From positions 620,001 to 684,000 of the forward strand of contig CAVSNU010000003.1 of the NCBI GenBank assembly GCA_963729445.1: a DNA stretch of 64,000 nt, given 5' to 3'. A program made the translations under genes and the position numbers. Origin of the DNA: JACCZH01 sp963729445 (GTDB taxonomy: Bacteria > Chloroflexota > Chloroflexia > Thermomicrobiales > CFX8). Below, piece by piece: positions 51,282-61,816 of the stretch; positions within the stretch are counted from its first letter, which is position 1; every line of letters begins with the position of its first letter. The notes under the pieces were generated by a model. That model was given only the letters and a program-made list of their open reading frames with translations. It was not told the origin of the DNA and did not search any database.

Positions 51282-52100
51282 TCAACTGCCGCGGAGAGAA
51301 CGGATAAACCCCGTTGCCTCCGGCAGCAAGTTATCAGGCGTGGCGCGCTCCAACCGATCGAGCAGCGCGCTCCCGCAAATGACGCCATCGGCCAGCTTCT
51401 CAGCCTCGAGCACGTGGGCACGAGTCGAGATGCCGAAGCCGATGGCTAGCGGTAGATCGGTGTGCCGCCGCACCCGCGCGACATAGTCGGCGAGCCCAGC
51501 CTGTATTTCGGGTCGAGCGCCGGTGATGCCGGTAGCGGCAACGAGGTAGATGAAACCGTTGCCACGCTGTAAGACGGCTTCCACGCGTTCGGGCGTACTC
51601 GTCGGTGCGAGGAGATAAATAAGATGCACGTTGTGTTTGACGCACGCTTCAAGGAGCGGATCACTTTCCTCCGGTGGCAGGTCCGGGACGATAAGCCCAT
51701 CTACCCCAACTTCGGCGCACTTCGCAACGTACGCCTCCAGGCCATACGCGTAAACCGGGTTGTAGTATCCCATGAACACCAGTGGCGTATCAATACCCTG
51801 CTCGCGCAGCCCGCGCACCGTCTCGAACGCATGCGACGGAGTAACCCCGTTTTCGAGAGCCTTCTGGCTAGCGCGTTGCACTGTCGGGCCGTCGGCGATC
51901 GGGTCGCTGAACGGAATACCAAGCTCGATCAGGTCAGCGCCGCCTGCTATCAGGGCTTTGACCAGCGCTGCGGTGTCGTTCAGCTCCGGCCAGCCTGTCG
52001 TGACGAACGGCATCATCGCGGCCCGGCCTTCATCTCTGGCATTCTCGAACGCCCGGGTAATGCGCGTATCAATGATCTTCGGGGTCATTGTCGATGTCAC
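51282..52100 (-). CDS. trpA: Tryptophan synthase alpha subunit
   Basis: 272 residues. MPFVTTGWPELNDT, LIELGIPFSDPIADGPTVQRAS (catalytic Glu and Asp), DGLIVPDLPPEES and FIYLVAATGITGARPE are canonical, as is the phosphate-binding AIGFGIS. It releases indole from indoleglycerol phosphate. The start overlaps trpB by 4 bases. Confidence 0.96.
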   Translation of the reverse strand: MTSTMTPKIIDTRITRAFENARDEGRAAMMPFVTTGWPELNDTAALVKALIAGGADLIELGIPFSDPIADGPTVQRASQKALENGVTPSHAFETVRGLREQGIDTPLVFMGYYNPVYAYGLEAYVAKCAEVGVDGLIVPDLPPEESDPLLEACVKHNVHLIYLLAPTSTPERVEAVLQRGNGFIYLVAATGITGARPEIQAGLADYVARVRRHTDLPLAIGFGISTRAHVLEAEKLADGVICGSALLDRLERATPDNLLPEATGFIRSLRGS

Positions 52101-53323
52101 AGTGTCACCCCCAGTGCATTTGCGACCGTGTGCATATCCTTGTCTCCACGCCCTGAGAGATTGACGATCACCTTTTCTATCTCCGGATTCTCACGAATGA
52201 ACTTTCCGGCCAGAGAGATGGCGTGGGCCGATTCCAGCGCCGGAATGATGCCCTCCGTCCGCGAGAGCAGCTGCACCGCCTCCAGGGCCTCGTCATCCGT
52301 GACACCATCGAACTCTGCCCGTCCCGCGTCTTTCAGATAGGCCAGCTCAGGTCCAACACCCGGGTAATCCAGACCGGCCGAAATCGAGTGCGCTTCCTGG
52401 ATCTGTCCGAACTCGTCCTGCAAGACGTATGACTTCGCGCCGTGTAGCACGCCGACTTTACCGGCCGTCAGACTCAATGAGTGCTTACCGGACGCCAGTC
52501 CGTGTCCTGCTGCCTCGGCGCCCACCAGTCGAACCGACGCATCCGGAACGAACTCGTGGAAGATCCCCATCGCGTTCGACCCACCCCCGACACAAGCGAT
52601 GACTGCATCCGGCAGTGAGCCCGTCTTGTCGAGAATCTGCTGGCGCGCCTCGCGGCCAATGACGGACTGGAAGTCGCGCACGAGCATCGGATATGGGTGC
52701 ATCCCTGAGACGGTGCCGATGAGGTAATACGTCGTCTCCACGTTCGTCACCCAGTCACGAATGGCTTCGTTGAGCGCGTCCTTGAGCGTCCGCGACCCGC
52801 TCGATACCGGCCGCACCTCCGCACCAAGCAGCTTCATCCGAAAGACGTTCAGCGACTGGCGCTCGACATCGACCTCGCCCATATACACGACGCACTCCAG
52901 CCCAAGCAGCGCGCAGATCGTAGCCGTCGCGACCCCATGCTGGCCCGCTCCGGTCTCGGCGATGACGCGCGGCTTGCCCATTCGCTTCGCGAGGAGCCCT
53001 TGACCGAGCGCGTTGTTGATCTTGTGCGCGCCGGTGTGCGCAAGGTCCTCACGCTTGAGGTAGATGCTCGCCTTACCGAATCGCTCGCTCAGATTAGCGG
53101 CCAGGGTCAACGGCGTTGGTCGGCCGACATACTCCGCCTGCAGGTGCTCGATCTCGGCATGGAACTCGGGGTCGTCGCTGTAATGCGTGTAGGCGGCCGT
53201 TAGCTCCCGGATCGCCGGCATCAGCGTCTCCGGCGCGTAGATCCCGCCGAACTGACCAAAACGGCCCAGATGATCGGGCGTTACCGGCCTATCGCGTTCG
53301 TCTGTTCTCATCGATGTCGTCAT
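52097..53323 (-). CDS. trpB: Tryptophan synthase beta subunit
   Basis: 408 residues. GGIYAPETLMPAIREL near the start, YLKREDLAHTGAHKINNALGQ with the PLP lysine (read in parts), ETGAGQHGVATA and VGGGSNAMGIFHEF are all standard for TrpB1. It joins indole with serine. It is separated from trpF by 32 bases and overlaps trpA, so the two subunits are made together. Confidence 0.97.
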   Translation of the reverse strand: MTTSMRTDERDRPVTPDHLGRFGQFGGIYAPETLMPAIRELTAAYTHYSDDPEFHAEIEHLQAEYVGRPTPLTLAANLSERFGKASIYLKREDLAHTGAHKINNALGQGLLAKRMGKPRVIAETGAGQHGVATATICALLGLECVVYMGEVDVERQSLNVFRMKLLGAEVRPVSSGSRTLKDALNEAIRDWVTNVETTYYLIGTVSGMHPYPMLVRDFQSVIGREARQQILDKTGSLPDAVIACVGGGSNAMGIFHEFVPDASVRLVGAEAAGHGLASGKHSLSLTAGKVGVLHGAKSYVLQDEFGQIQEAHSISAGLDYPGVGPELAYLKDAGRAEFDGVTDDEALEAVQLLSRTEGIIPALESAHAISLAGKFIRENPEIEKVIVNLSGRGDKDMHTVANALGVTL

Positions 53324-53355
53324 GTCTCTTGTCCAATCGTTTTGCGCCAGGCAGC

Positions 53356-54027
53356 TTAAAGCGGGTCGTAGGTCGTGGCTTTCGCAGTGGAGATGTAAGC
53401 ACGTATTTTCTCGGAGTCCTTCACACCGTCCGACTCGACGCCGCTTGAGACGTCTACCGCGAACGGTCTGACTTTGCGGATCGCCTCCGCAACGTTGTCA
53501 GGGGTCAACCCACCCGCAAGGATCAGCGGAAACCGTGCCGCGAAGTGGCTCGCCAGCGGCCAGTCTCCAACGGTGCCTGTTCCGCCGTATATCCCGGGGA
53601 CATGGGCGTCTACGATGACCGCCCAGGGGACGACCAGCATCCAGTCGCTGAGTCGCCGCGCCGCGGCCTGCCTGTCTTCCGCGTCAATACGGATACTACC
53701 GATCGCGGGCAGCTGGAGCTTGTTCACAATGCTGGCAGGCTCATCCCCGGAGAGCTGAATGCGATCCAGCCCAACCTCAGCCGCGACCTCGTTCATGTGC
53801 TCTACGGTCTCGTTCACGAACAGACCCACGATCTTCAGGCTCCCTAAGGGGTCAGCCTCGCGCACAACCCCTGCTATCGTCTTGGCTTCTTCGACGGTCA
53901 GCCGCCGTGGGCTCTTCGCGAACACCAGGCCGATCATGTCCGCGCCGGCGTCCAGCGCCACGAGAGCGTGCTCCGGCTCTCGAATGCCGCAGATCTTCAC
54001 CAGTGGCGTTCGAGCCTGTCCACTCAT
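53356..54027 (-). CDS. trpF: Phosphoribosylanthranilate isomerase
   Basis: 223 residues. VKICGIREPEHALVAL includes the catalytic cysteine; DMIGLVFAKSPRRLTVEEA, RIQLSGDEP and LILAGGLTPDNVAEAI are the other family markers, with DVSSGVES near the end. It is a single-domain enzyme, not fused to TrpC. ATGA overlap with trpC. Confidence 0.95.
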   Translation of the reverse strand: MSGQARTPLVKICGIREPEHALVALDAGADMIGLVFAKSPRRLTVEEAKTIAGVVREADPLGSLKIVGLFVNETVEHMNEVAAEVGLDRIQLSGDEPASIVNKLQLPAIGSIRIDAEDRQAAARRLSDWMLVVPWAVIVDAHVPGIYGGTGTVGDWPLASHFAARFPLILAGGLTPDNVAEAIRKVRPFAVDVSSGVESDGVKDSEKIRAYISTAKATTYDPL

Positions 54028-54845
54028 CCTCGAAGCTCCTGTAGGGCCTGGCGCCGGTCCGTTCGCCGCATCAGTGTCTCGCCCACGAGTACAGCGTGCA
54101 CACCCGCTGCCTGTAGCCGGGCGATATCGTCGCGCGTCCGAATACCACTCTCACCGACGATGGTCACTCCATCGGGTACGAGCGGCGCAATGCGCTCGGT
54201 CGTCGCGAGATCGACATTGAAGCTGCGTAGATCGCGATTATTGATCCCGATCAAAGCTCCACGTATCTTCAACGCCCGCTCCAGCTCGGCCTCATCGTGC
54301 ACCTCGATGAGCGTTTCGATGCCGTAGCGCGCCGCCGTGTCCGCGAGCTCCTTCATATGTGCATCGTCCAGCGCCGCCACGATCAGCAACACAGCATCGG
54401 CACCAGCCGAGCACGCTTCAACAATCTGGTAGGGATCAAGGACGAAATCCTTGCGCAGCACGGGGCGCGGAGTGACATCCGCGTGCGCCACGCTCGACAC
54501 GGCGTGCAGATCGTCCAACGACCCTCCGAAGAATTTCTCGTCGGTCAGAACTGAAATGGCAGCGCAACCACCGGCCAGGTAGTCGCGCGCCACGTCGGTC
54601 GCGACCATGTCAGGCGCGATAGGCCCCTTGGATGGGGATGCGCGCTTGATTTCAGCGATGATTCCAACGTCGGGACCCTGGAGAGATTGAGCCAACGACA
54701 CCTGCGACTGCGCCCGCTCACGCGCGACATAGGCTAGATCGGCAAACGAAATCACTCGCTTGCGCTCTGCGACTTCGCGCAGCGTGTTCTCAAGAATCTT
54801 GTCGAGATAGGTTCCTGTGTTCACCTTCGAGGCCACGTTACACAC
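54024..54845 (-). CDS. trpC: Indole-3-glycerol phosphate synthase
   Basis: 273 residues. IIAEIKRASPSKGPI has the catalytic lysine, ISVLTDEKFFGGSLDDL and VLRKDFVLDPYQI follow, and GINNRDLRSFNVDL and VGESGIRTRDDI complete the active site. The GTG at 54845 has AGGAAG upstream and overlaps trpD by 8 bases. Confidence 0.96.
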   Translation of the reverse strand: MCNVASKVNTGTYLDKILENTLREVAERKRVISFADLAYVARERAQSQVSLAQSLQGPDVGIIAEIKRASPSKGPIAPDMVATDVARDYLAGGCAAISVLTDEKFFGGSLDDLHAVSSVAHADVTPRPVLRKDFVLDPYQIVEACSAGADAVLLIVAALDDAHMKELADTAARYGIETLIEVHDEAELERALKIRGALIGINNRDLRSFNVDLATTERIAPLVPDGVTIVGESGIRTRDDIARLQAAGVHAVLVGETLMRRTDRRQALQELRG

Positions 54846-55887
54846 TCACTTCCTGGGCTGCGCCCATGTTCGAGGTCAACGCAGCTAACTCACGGACTTT
54901 AGAAAGGGCTGCGCCGCTATCGATCGACTCGGCGCCGACCTTCAGCCCACGCTCGAACGACTCCACGGCGTCGGCAGCGTACAGGGCGGCCGCTGCATTC
55001 ATGAGGATAACTACCCGCGTCGCGCCGGGCTCGCCTGACAGGACGGACTCAGCGATCTGGACATTCTCTGAGACGCTGCCACCCCGGATTGCCTCCGGTC
55101 GATAACGCTCGAACCCGTACCGTTCTGGTGCAACTTCGTAGGTCGTGACCCAGGCACTCTCGCGCATCACCATCTCGGCAACAGTGCTCGGCCCGGCCAC
55201 GCCGATTTCGTCAAGACCTTCGTGTGCGTGCACCACCAGCACGTGCTGCGAGCCGAGCAGACCCATGACCCGGGCCAACTGTGCCGCAGTCTCGTCGTCG
55301 GGCACACCGATCACCTGATGTCGCGCGCCCGCCGGGTTCACAAGCGGACCCAGCAGGTTAAACACGGTCCGGATGCCGATCTCGCGCCGGACGGGCCCCG
55401 CGAAACGCATCGCTGGGTGAAACGCCGGGGCATACATGAATCCGATCCCGACCCGCTCGATGCACTCGGCCACCTCGTCGGGAGCCAACTCGATCCGCAC
55501 TCCAAAGGCTTCCAGCACGTCAGCCGATCCGCAGCGGCTGGTCATCGCCCGGTTGCCGTGCTTGGCGACCCTCACCCCCGCCCCGGCGACGACGAAGGCA
55601 GCGGTGGTCGAGATATTGAACGAGTGGCTCGCGTCACCACCGGTGCCACAGGTATCGACCACCCGGGTGCCGCTGTCTAGCGGCACCTTGATCGCCTTCT
55701 CGCGCATCACCTCCGCAAAGCCGGCGAGCTCCTCGTCAGTTTCGCCCCGCACCCGCAACGCGGTCAGAAATGACCCGATCTGGGGAGGAGAAGCCTCGCC
55801 GTTCATGATGATCTCCATGGCGTGCCGGGCATCGGCTCGGGTGAGCGTCTGGCCATCGACAACTGCCTGGATGGATGATTTCAGCAT
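54838..55887 (-). CDS. trpD: Anthranilate phosphoribosyltransferase
   Basis: 349 residues. VDTCGTGGDASHSFNISTTAA is the PRPP/anthranilate loop (read in parts), AKHGNRAMTSRCGSADVLEA and FMYAPAFHPAMR are canonical, and NLLGPLVNPAGA ends the barrel region. It transfers phosphoribose to anthranilate. The ATG has GGAGGGATG upstream and is 13 bases after trpG. Confidence 0.96.
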   Translation of the reverse strand: MLKSSIQAVVDGQTLTRADARHAMEIIMNGEASPPQIGSFLTALRVRGETDEELAGFAEVMREKAIKVPLDSGTRVVDTCGTGGDASHSFNISTTAAFVVAGAGVRVAKHGNRAMTSRCGSADVLEAFGVRIELAPDEVAECIERVGIGFMYAPAFHPAMRFAGPVRREIGIRTVFNLLGPLVNPAGARHQVIGVPDDETAAQLARVMGLLGSQHVLVVHAHEGLDEIGVAGPSTVAEMVMRESAWVTTYEVAPERYGFERYRPEAIRGGSVSENVQIAESVLSGEPGATRVVILMNAAAALYAADAVESFERGLKVGAESIDSGAALSKVRELAALTSNMGAAQEVSV

Positions 55888-55900
55888 TGGCGCATCCCTC

Positions 55901-56490
<590 letters not shown>

Positions 56491-56494
<4 letters not shown>

Positions 56495-58082
56495 CGGGTT
56501 ACCTCCACGCCGGCTTCCTGGCGAGCCGCGCGCTCGTCGCGCTCGATCTCCTCGGCCAGCTCGAGCGCCTTCATCGCGGCGCCCATCTTGTTCAGCGTCT
56601 CCTGGAACTCGAAATCAGCGGTTGAGTCGTAGACGATGCCGCCGCCAGCTTGCATGATCACGTTCCCGTTGCGCATGGCCACGGTGCGCAGCGAGAGCGC
56701 CATGTCCATGTTGCCGGTATATGCCACGTAGCCAACACAGCCGGAGTAGTAACCGCGCTTATCCGGTTCAAGCTCGGCGATGATCTCCATCGCCCTGATT
56801 TTCGGCGCGCCACTCACGGTGCCGGCCGGGAAACAGGCCCGCAGTGCGTCTACCGCAGACAGGTCGTCTCGCAGCTCACCGGTTACGTGGCTCACCAGGT
56901 GGATGACGTGCGAGAACCGATCCGTCCGCAGCAACACCGGCACCTTCACCGTGCCGGGCTTGGAGACTCGCCCGATATCGTTGCGAGCCAGATCCACCAG
57001 CATGACATGCTCGGCGCGCTCCTTCTCGTCGTTCAGGAGCTCCGCCTCCAGGGCCACGTCTTCCTCTTCGCTACTCCCCCGCTTGCGGGTACCGGCGATC
57101 GGGTGTGTCGTCAGCTGGCCATGGTCGAGCCGGATCAGTGCTTCCGGCGAAGCGCCGACGATCTGCTCGTCGCCCATCTGAAGGTAGAACATGAACGGCG
57201 ATGGATTGACCGTACGCAGCGCGCGGTAGAGCGTGAAGGGGTGCGCTGCCGTCTCTACTTCGACCCTCTGGCCCAGAACGACCTGAAAAATATCGCCGGC
57301 CCGGATGTACTCCTTGGCCCGCTCGATGATCTCGTCGTAGTAGTCGCGGCGGATGTTGCGCCGGGCGCGTTCGTCGACTGACGTCTCCGCGAACGCCCGA
57401 TCCGTAACGGGCGCGTGCACCCGTCCGCCTTCAAGTCGCGCGGCCACAGCGTCGATCTTCGCGGCCGCGTCCGCATACGACTGCGGCGATTGGTGTATCC
57501 GGGTTAGCGTGGACGTGCGAAACGACCTTTACCCTGCGCTCAAGGTGGTCGAACACCACCATCGTGTCGACGAACATATACACGCCGTCTGGAAAATTGT
57601 TGGGATCGTGCTTGGCGACGGGCAGATCCTCGAAGTAACGCACGGCCTCGTACGAGAGATAGCCAACTGCGCCGCCAAGGAAGCGCGGCAGGCCGGGCAT
57701 GTCCACCGCCTTGTAGGGAGCAAGGAAACCCTGCAACGCACTCGAGCGGATCGTCGTAGCTGGTCTCCTGCGTATGGTCGCCGTAGTTCGCGTAGGCGGT
57801 TCCGTTCTCAAGCCGCACGGTCAGGTACGGATCGGTGCCGATGAAGGAATAGCGCGCCAGTCGCTCGCCGCCCTCAACGCTCTCAAGCAGAAACGAATAG
57901 GTGCCGTTCGCGATCTTCAGATAGGCGCTGACCGGAGTCTCCATGTCGGCCATGATCTCGCGGTAGATCGGGATCACATTGCCCTGCGAGCTCAGCGCCT
58001 CTACTTCTTCGATCGAGAGAGAGTAGCGCGGCTTTCCGAGCCGGCTCGCGGTTTGTCGTTGGCTTGTCGTGGTTGTAGTCAC
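56491..58082 (-). CDS. trpE: Anthranilate synthase component I, two frameshifts as assembled
   Basis: About 530 codons, full length. The N-terminal part (58082 to about 57745) contains YREIMADMETPVSAYLKIA and the LLESVEGGERLARYSF motif, part of the tryptophan-binding site. A one-base shift near 57740 leads into LQGFLAPYKAVDMPGLPRFLGGAVGYLSYE (read in parts), and a second near 57490 into the C-terminal catalytic domain with IFQVVLGQRVE, NPSPFMFYLQ, GTRKRG and FPAGTVSGAPKIRAMEII. Everything needed is present across the shifts, and the operon is otherwise intact and has a T-box, so I take the shifts to be errors. It makes anthranilate from chorismate. Confidence 0.88.
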
Positions 58083-58232
58083 TTATATCAGTCCAATCAG
58101 AAATTAGGCGTCACTTAACAATCTGGCGAATGCTAAGCGTCGCCAGCGGGCTCTATACAATCCCGCCGGTGTCCGTTGGCGCTGATCTCGTACTGGTACT
58201 GCCACCTGGCACCTCCGCGGATTTCGAACGAC

Positions 58233-58545
58233 AAAAAACCCCCATCCCACAAAAGGGACGGAGGCGTACTCGAAACACTCCCGCGGTGCCACCCTGCTTG
58301 GCCGCTCGTTCACAAGCGACCCACTCGGCAGATACGGGACACGTCACGCGTGTCCGATATCCCGCTCCCACATAACGGCGGAGTCCCCGGCGCCGCCTAC
58401 TGGGGTGACCTGCACCCGTTCGGAGCGCAACTCCCGGAGCCATTCCCTGCTCGCGCTGCCGCCGGCTTTGCAGCTTCCCGCCGGCTCTCTGCCACCCGCT
58501 TGCCCAGGTACTCGTTCCGATCGACGTCGTTCACGTCTTCGCTTG
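58233..58545 (-). promoter_or_regulatory. T-box leader, tryptophan-specific
   Basis: The T-box sequence AGGGTGGCACCGCGG lies at 58295–58281 on the minus strand. In stem I the AGTA motif (58512–58509) and GAA-TGG (58445–58440) face each other between CCTG/CAGG and CGGA/TCCG helices, so the specifier codon is TGG (Trp) at 58442–58440. The terminator CCTCCGTCCC…GGGATGGGGG with six T is at 58264–58233; its left arm can alternatively pair with AGGG of the T-box. Uncharged tRNA-Trp would turn on the whole trp–aroH–aroF operon. Confidence 0.92.
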
Positions 58546-58551
58546 CCCATG

Positions 58552-58581
58552 ATCCTATCTGGCAACGACCCCTTCTGTCAA
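58552..58581 (-). promoter_or_regulatory. Promoter of the trp T-box operon
   Basis: TTGACA (58581–58576) and TAGGAT (58557–58552) on the minus strand with an 18-base spacer, just before the T-box leader. Confidence 0.75.
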
Positions 58582-58663
58582 CACATGAATTCATTTCGTC
58601 GTCTGATAGATATTGACAACTTGATCCGTTACAAGCACAGGTGGAAGCTCACGAACGAGCGTC

Positions 58664-59578
58664 TCAGGAAAACAGCAGGTACAACACGAGAATCACGGCC
58701 AATAGAACCCCGCCAATCCCGATGGCAATTCCCACCCGGACCTTGCTCACCGGCCGATCCCCGACGACCTCACCAGTGTGGCCGTTGACCAGCACCCTGA
58801 ACTGCTGTTGTTGATAGGCGTAGGTGTAAATCCAGACTGGCAGGTAGCACACGGCTGAACGCCGGTTGCTGAGCGTCGTGTCTGCCCTGGTCAGTCGTTC
58901 AACCTCACGGGAGCAGGCATCCCGCTCCATGTCCCGAATCCGTTGCTCGCCCTGCTCCCACGCACCGTCTTCATCAATCCCAGGATCCTCGGCCGAAAAA
59001 CCCACCAGTAAATCGGGAGAATACGTCATCATGGCTTCCTCAGGGAAAGGCATGAGCTTGTCTCCTTCGGCCTGGGTCAACCCCGTTGACCCGGGGATCC
59101 AGGCGCGATGGCTGGCATCGTGGGTACCACTTCGCGGGTGCCAGGTCTTATAGGTCTCGGTGTCCATGTAGGTTTCCGGCCTGCCCTCGGAATTGTTCCG
59201 GGTCCGCTGAACCTGGCGAGTATGCGTACGCGAGATCTCGCCTTCCCAATGCGAAAGAGCGTCGGCGTCAAACCGCCAGAACGGAATGTAGATGCCCTGG
59301 CCGAGATCGAGCGAGGACCGGTTCTTGAGATCACCGGGCGCCCAGAGCGAGTTACCGAGCCAGTGCCGAATCTTCTCTTCCGAGTCATTCTTCTGCAGCT
59401 TGAACGGCAGGATGAACTGATCGACCGTCAAGTTGACCGCGGCGCCAGTAGCTCGAACCGCCATCTCGGTGCCGCAGAATGGGCAGCGCAACGTTCTCGA
59501 TGATGGATCGAATGATGTTGTTGCGCCACACATTGAACAGGTGTACGTTTCAACAGAGTCCCGGGTCCCGGCAGTCAT
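58664..59578 (-). CDS. Zinc-ribbon protein with C-terminal membrane anchor
   Basis: 304 residues. The N-terminus is a zinc ribbon, YTCSMCGATTSFDPSSRTLRCPFCG (CxxC…CxxC, read in parts). The middle has a domain with FILPFKLQKNDSEEKIRHWL and IYIPFWRFDADALSHWEG, seen in uncharacterised bacterial TFIIB-zinc-ribbon proteins. The last 25 residues form a membrane helix after VNGHTGEVVGDRPVS. No catalytic motif. It is upstream of the T-box promoter on the same strand, ending 82 bases before it. Function unknown. Confidence 0.7.
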   Translation of the reverse strand: MTAGTRDSVETYTCSMCGATTSFDPSSRTLRCPFCGTEMAVRATGAAVNLTVDQFILPFKLQKNDSEEKIRHWLGNSLWAPGDLKNRSSLDLGQGIYIPFWRFDADALSHWEGEISRTHTRQVQRTRNNSEGRPETYMDTETYKTWHPRSGTHDASHRAWIPGSTGLTQAEGDKLMPFPEEAMMTYSPDLLVGFSAEDPGIDEDGAWEQGEQRIRDMERDACSREVERLTRADTTLSNRRSAVCYLPVWIYTYAYQQQQFRVLVNGHTGEVVGDRPVSKVRVGIAIGIGGVLLAVILVLYLLFS

Positions 59579-59702
59579 CGCCAGCCTCCTGTCATTTCAA
59601 CCACTCGGCGAGCAAAGCCGCTGGGTCCGACCATAGTCTAGCGCCGAAGCGACGCAACGGGCATGGGTCTTTCGGCCTACTCTAACGAAAAGGGTGCGTG
59701 CG

Positions 59703-61675
59703 ATGACCACGGAGCTACACGCCGATCTCACTTCCCAACCAGTCGCCTGGCAACCCCGCCCCGAAGCGCTGGAACGCAGCCGCATGCTCGCCTTTGCCCG
59801 CGAGCATGGGATCGACACCTACGACGCGCTGGTCCAACGCGCCGCTGCTGATCCAGCCTGGTTCTGGGGCGCGGTCTGCGACCACCTGGGGATCGTGTGG
59901 ACCCAGCCATATCGGCAGGTGCTCGACAGCACTGACGGCATCGAGTGGCCGCGCTGGTTCAGCGGCGGGCGCATGAACTACGTCACCAGTGCCCTGGAGC
60001 GTCATCTGCCGCAGCGTGCCGGCGACATTGCCCTGAAGTGGGAAGGCGATGACGGCGCGAGGACCGATCTCACCTACCTCGAGCTCGACGAGGCCGTGAA
60101 TCGCGCCTGCAACGCTCTGCAGACACTTGGGAGTTGCCAAGGGCGACCGGGTCGGAATCTTTCTGCCGATGCTGCCCGAGACAGCGATCGCGATGCTCGC
60201 CTGCGGCAAGACTCGGCGCGATCTTCGTGCCGATCTTCTCCGGTTTCGGCGTTGATGCCGTGGCCAGCCGGCTGGTTGATGCCGGCGCAACGACCCTGAT
60301 TACGGCCGACGGGTTCTACCGGCGCGGCAAGACGGTTCCCATGATCGAGACGGCTCTCGGTGCGGTGGAGCAGGCGCCGGAAATCCAGAACGTCGTGGTC
60401 GTCGAACGCGTCGGCGCGGACATGACATGGAGTGATGAACGAGCGCGCCGGTGGGGCGAGCTCATGGAAGCTGCGAGCCCCAGTTTCACCGTCGTCGACA
60501 CTGCGGCCGATGACCCGTTCATGGTGATCTACACCTCGGGCACGACGGGCAAACCCAAAGGCGCGGTACATGTACACAGCGGATTTCCCATCAAGGCGGC
60601 GCAAGACCTGGCCTTCTGTTTCGACGTGCATGCCGGCGAAACACTCTTCTGGCTGACGGACCTGGGCTGGATGATGGGTCCCTGGGCGATTGCCGGCGGA
60701 CTCATCGCCGGAGCAACGGTCATGCTCTTCGAGGGCACACCCGATTACCCGAACCCTGACCGGCTCTGGCAGCTGGTCGAGCGGCACGACGCGAATGTGC
60801 TCGGCGTATCCCCAACCGCGATCCGCGCACTCATGGCCCAGGGCGACGAGTGGGTGGACCGTTATCCGATGGAGGGACTGCGCGCCGTCGGGTCGACCGG
60901 CGAGCCGTGGAACCCCGGACCGTGGCGCTGGACGCTGGAGAAAGTGGGACGCAACCGCTGCCCGATCATCAATTACTCCGGCGGCACCGAGATCAGCGGC
61001 GGCATCATCGCCTCCACCACCATTCACCCGCAGAAACCGTGCGCATTCACCGGCCCGGTCCCAGGCATGCCGGCCGACGTCGTCGACGCAGCCGGCAACC
61101 CGGTACGTGGATCGGTTGGAGAGCTGGTCATTCGAGGACCGTGGGTTGGCATGACGCACGGCTTCTGGAACGACCGGGAGCGTTACATCGATGCCTACTG
61201 GTCGAAGATACCCGGCATGTGGGTCCACGGCGATTGGTCGTTCGTGGATGAGGACGGCTTCTGGTATATCCTGGGCCGCTCAGACGACACCCTCAACGTG
61301 GCCGGCAAGCGGGTCGGTCCGGCCGAGATCGAATCGGCGGCCGTCGCCCACCCCGCTGTCCAGGAAGCGGCAGCCATCGGAGTGCCCCATGACATCAAGG
61401 GCGAGGCAATTGTCGTGTTCGTCATTCTCCGGCCCGGCTACACCTTCGATCGGGATCTGGCCAACGAAATACTCGACACTGTCGCAACACATCTCGGCCG
61501 CCCGCTCCGCCCGACGATGGTGCACGCTGTTACCGACTTACCCAAAACGCGCAATGCCAAGATCATGCGCCGGGTGATCAGGGCGAGCTACCTTGGAGAG
61601 GACATGGGAGACCTCTCGGCACTCGAGAACCCGGCCGCCGTAAAAGAAATCGCCACCCTACGGAAACCGAACTAA
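59703..61675 (+). CDS. AMP-forming acyl-CoA/acetyl-CoA synthetase-like, two frameshifts as assembled
   Basis: About 657 codons. N-terminal AWFWGAVCDHLGIVWTQPY and YVTSALERHL are typical of acetoacetyl/propionyl/acetyl-CoA synthetases. Near 60130 a one-base shift leads to VAKGDRVGIFLPMLPETAIAMLACGK and near 60210 a second leads to AIFVPIFSGFG; from there the frame is clean with VIYTSGTTGKPKGAVHVH (AMP loop), YSGGTEISGG, GDWSFVDEDGFWYILGRSDDT and the C-terminal catalytic lysine region KTRNAKIMRR. The two shifts compensate over 85 bases, so an assembly error is likely. It activates a short carboxylic acid to its CoA ester. ATG 59703 has AAGGG upstream. Confidence 0.85.
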
Positions 61676-61816
61676 CCGTCCCCTGCGGGCGGTTGTGATG
61701 GGCGGTAGTATTAACGTAGCGACGATGGGATACCTCGCGACAACATCCGTGTCCCGGGACGAATATCCACTGCGTCGCCGCCAAAAAGAACACCAGCTGA
61801 CAGGGAGGGCAACCCG

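Noticed and set aside
58153..58616. ORFs of 70–146 codons in the region upstream of trpE
   Set aside because: The region is a T-box leader with promoter, specifier loop and terminator; the ORFs are incidental.
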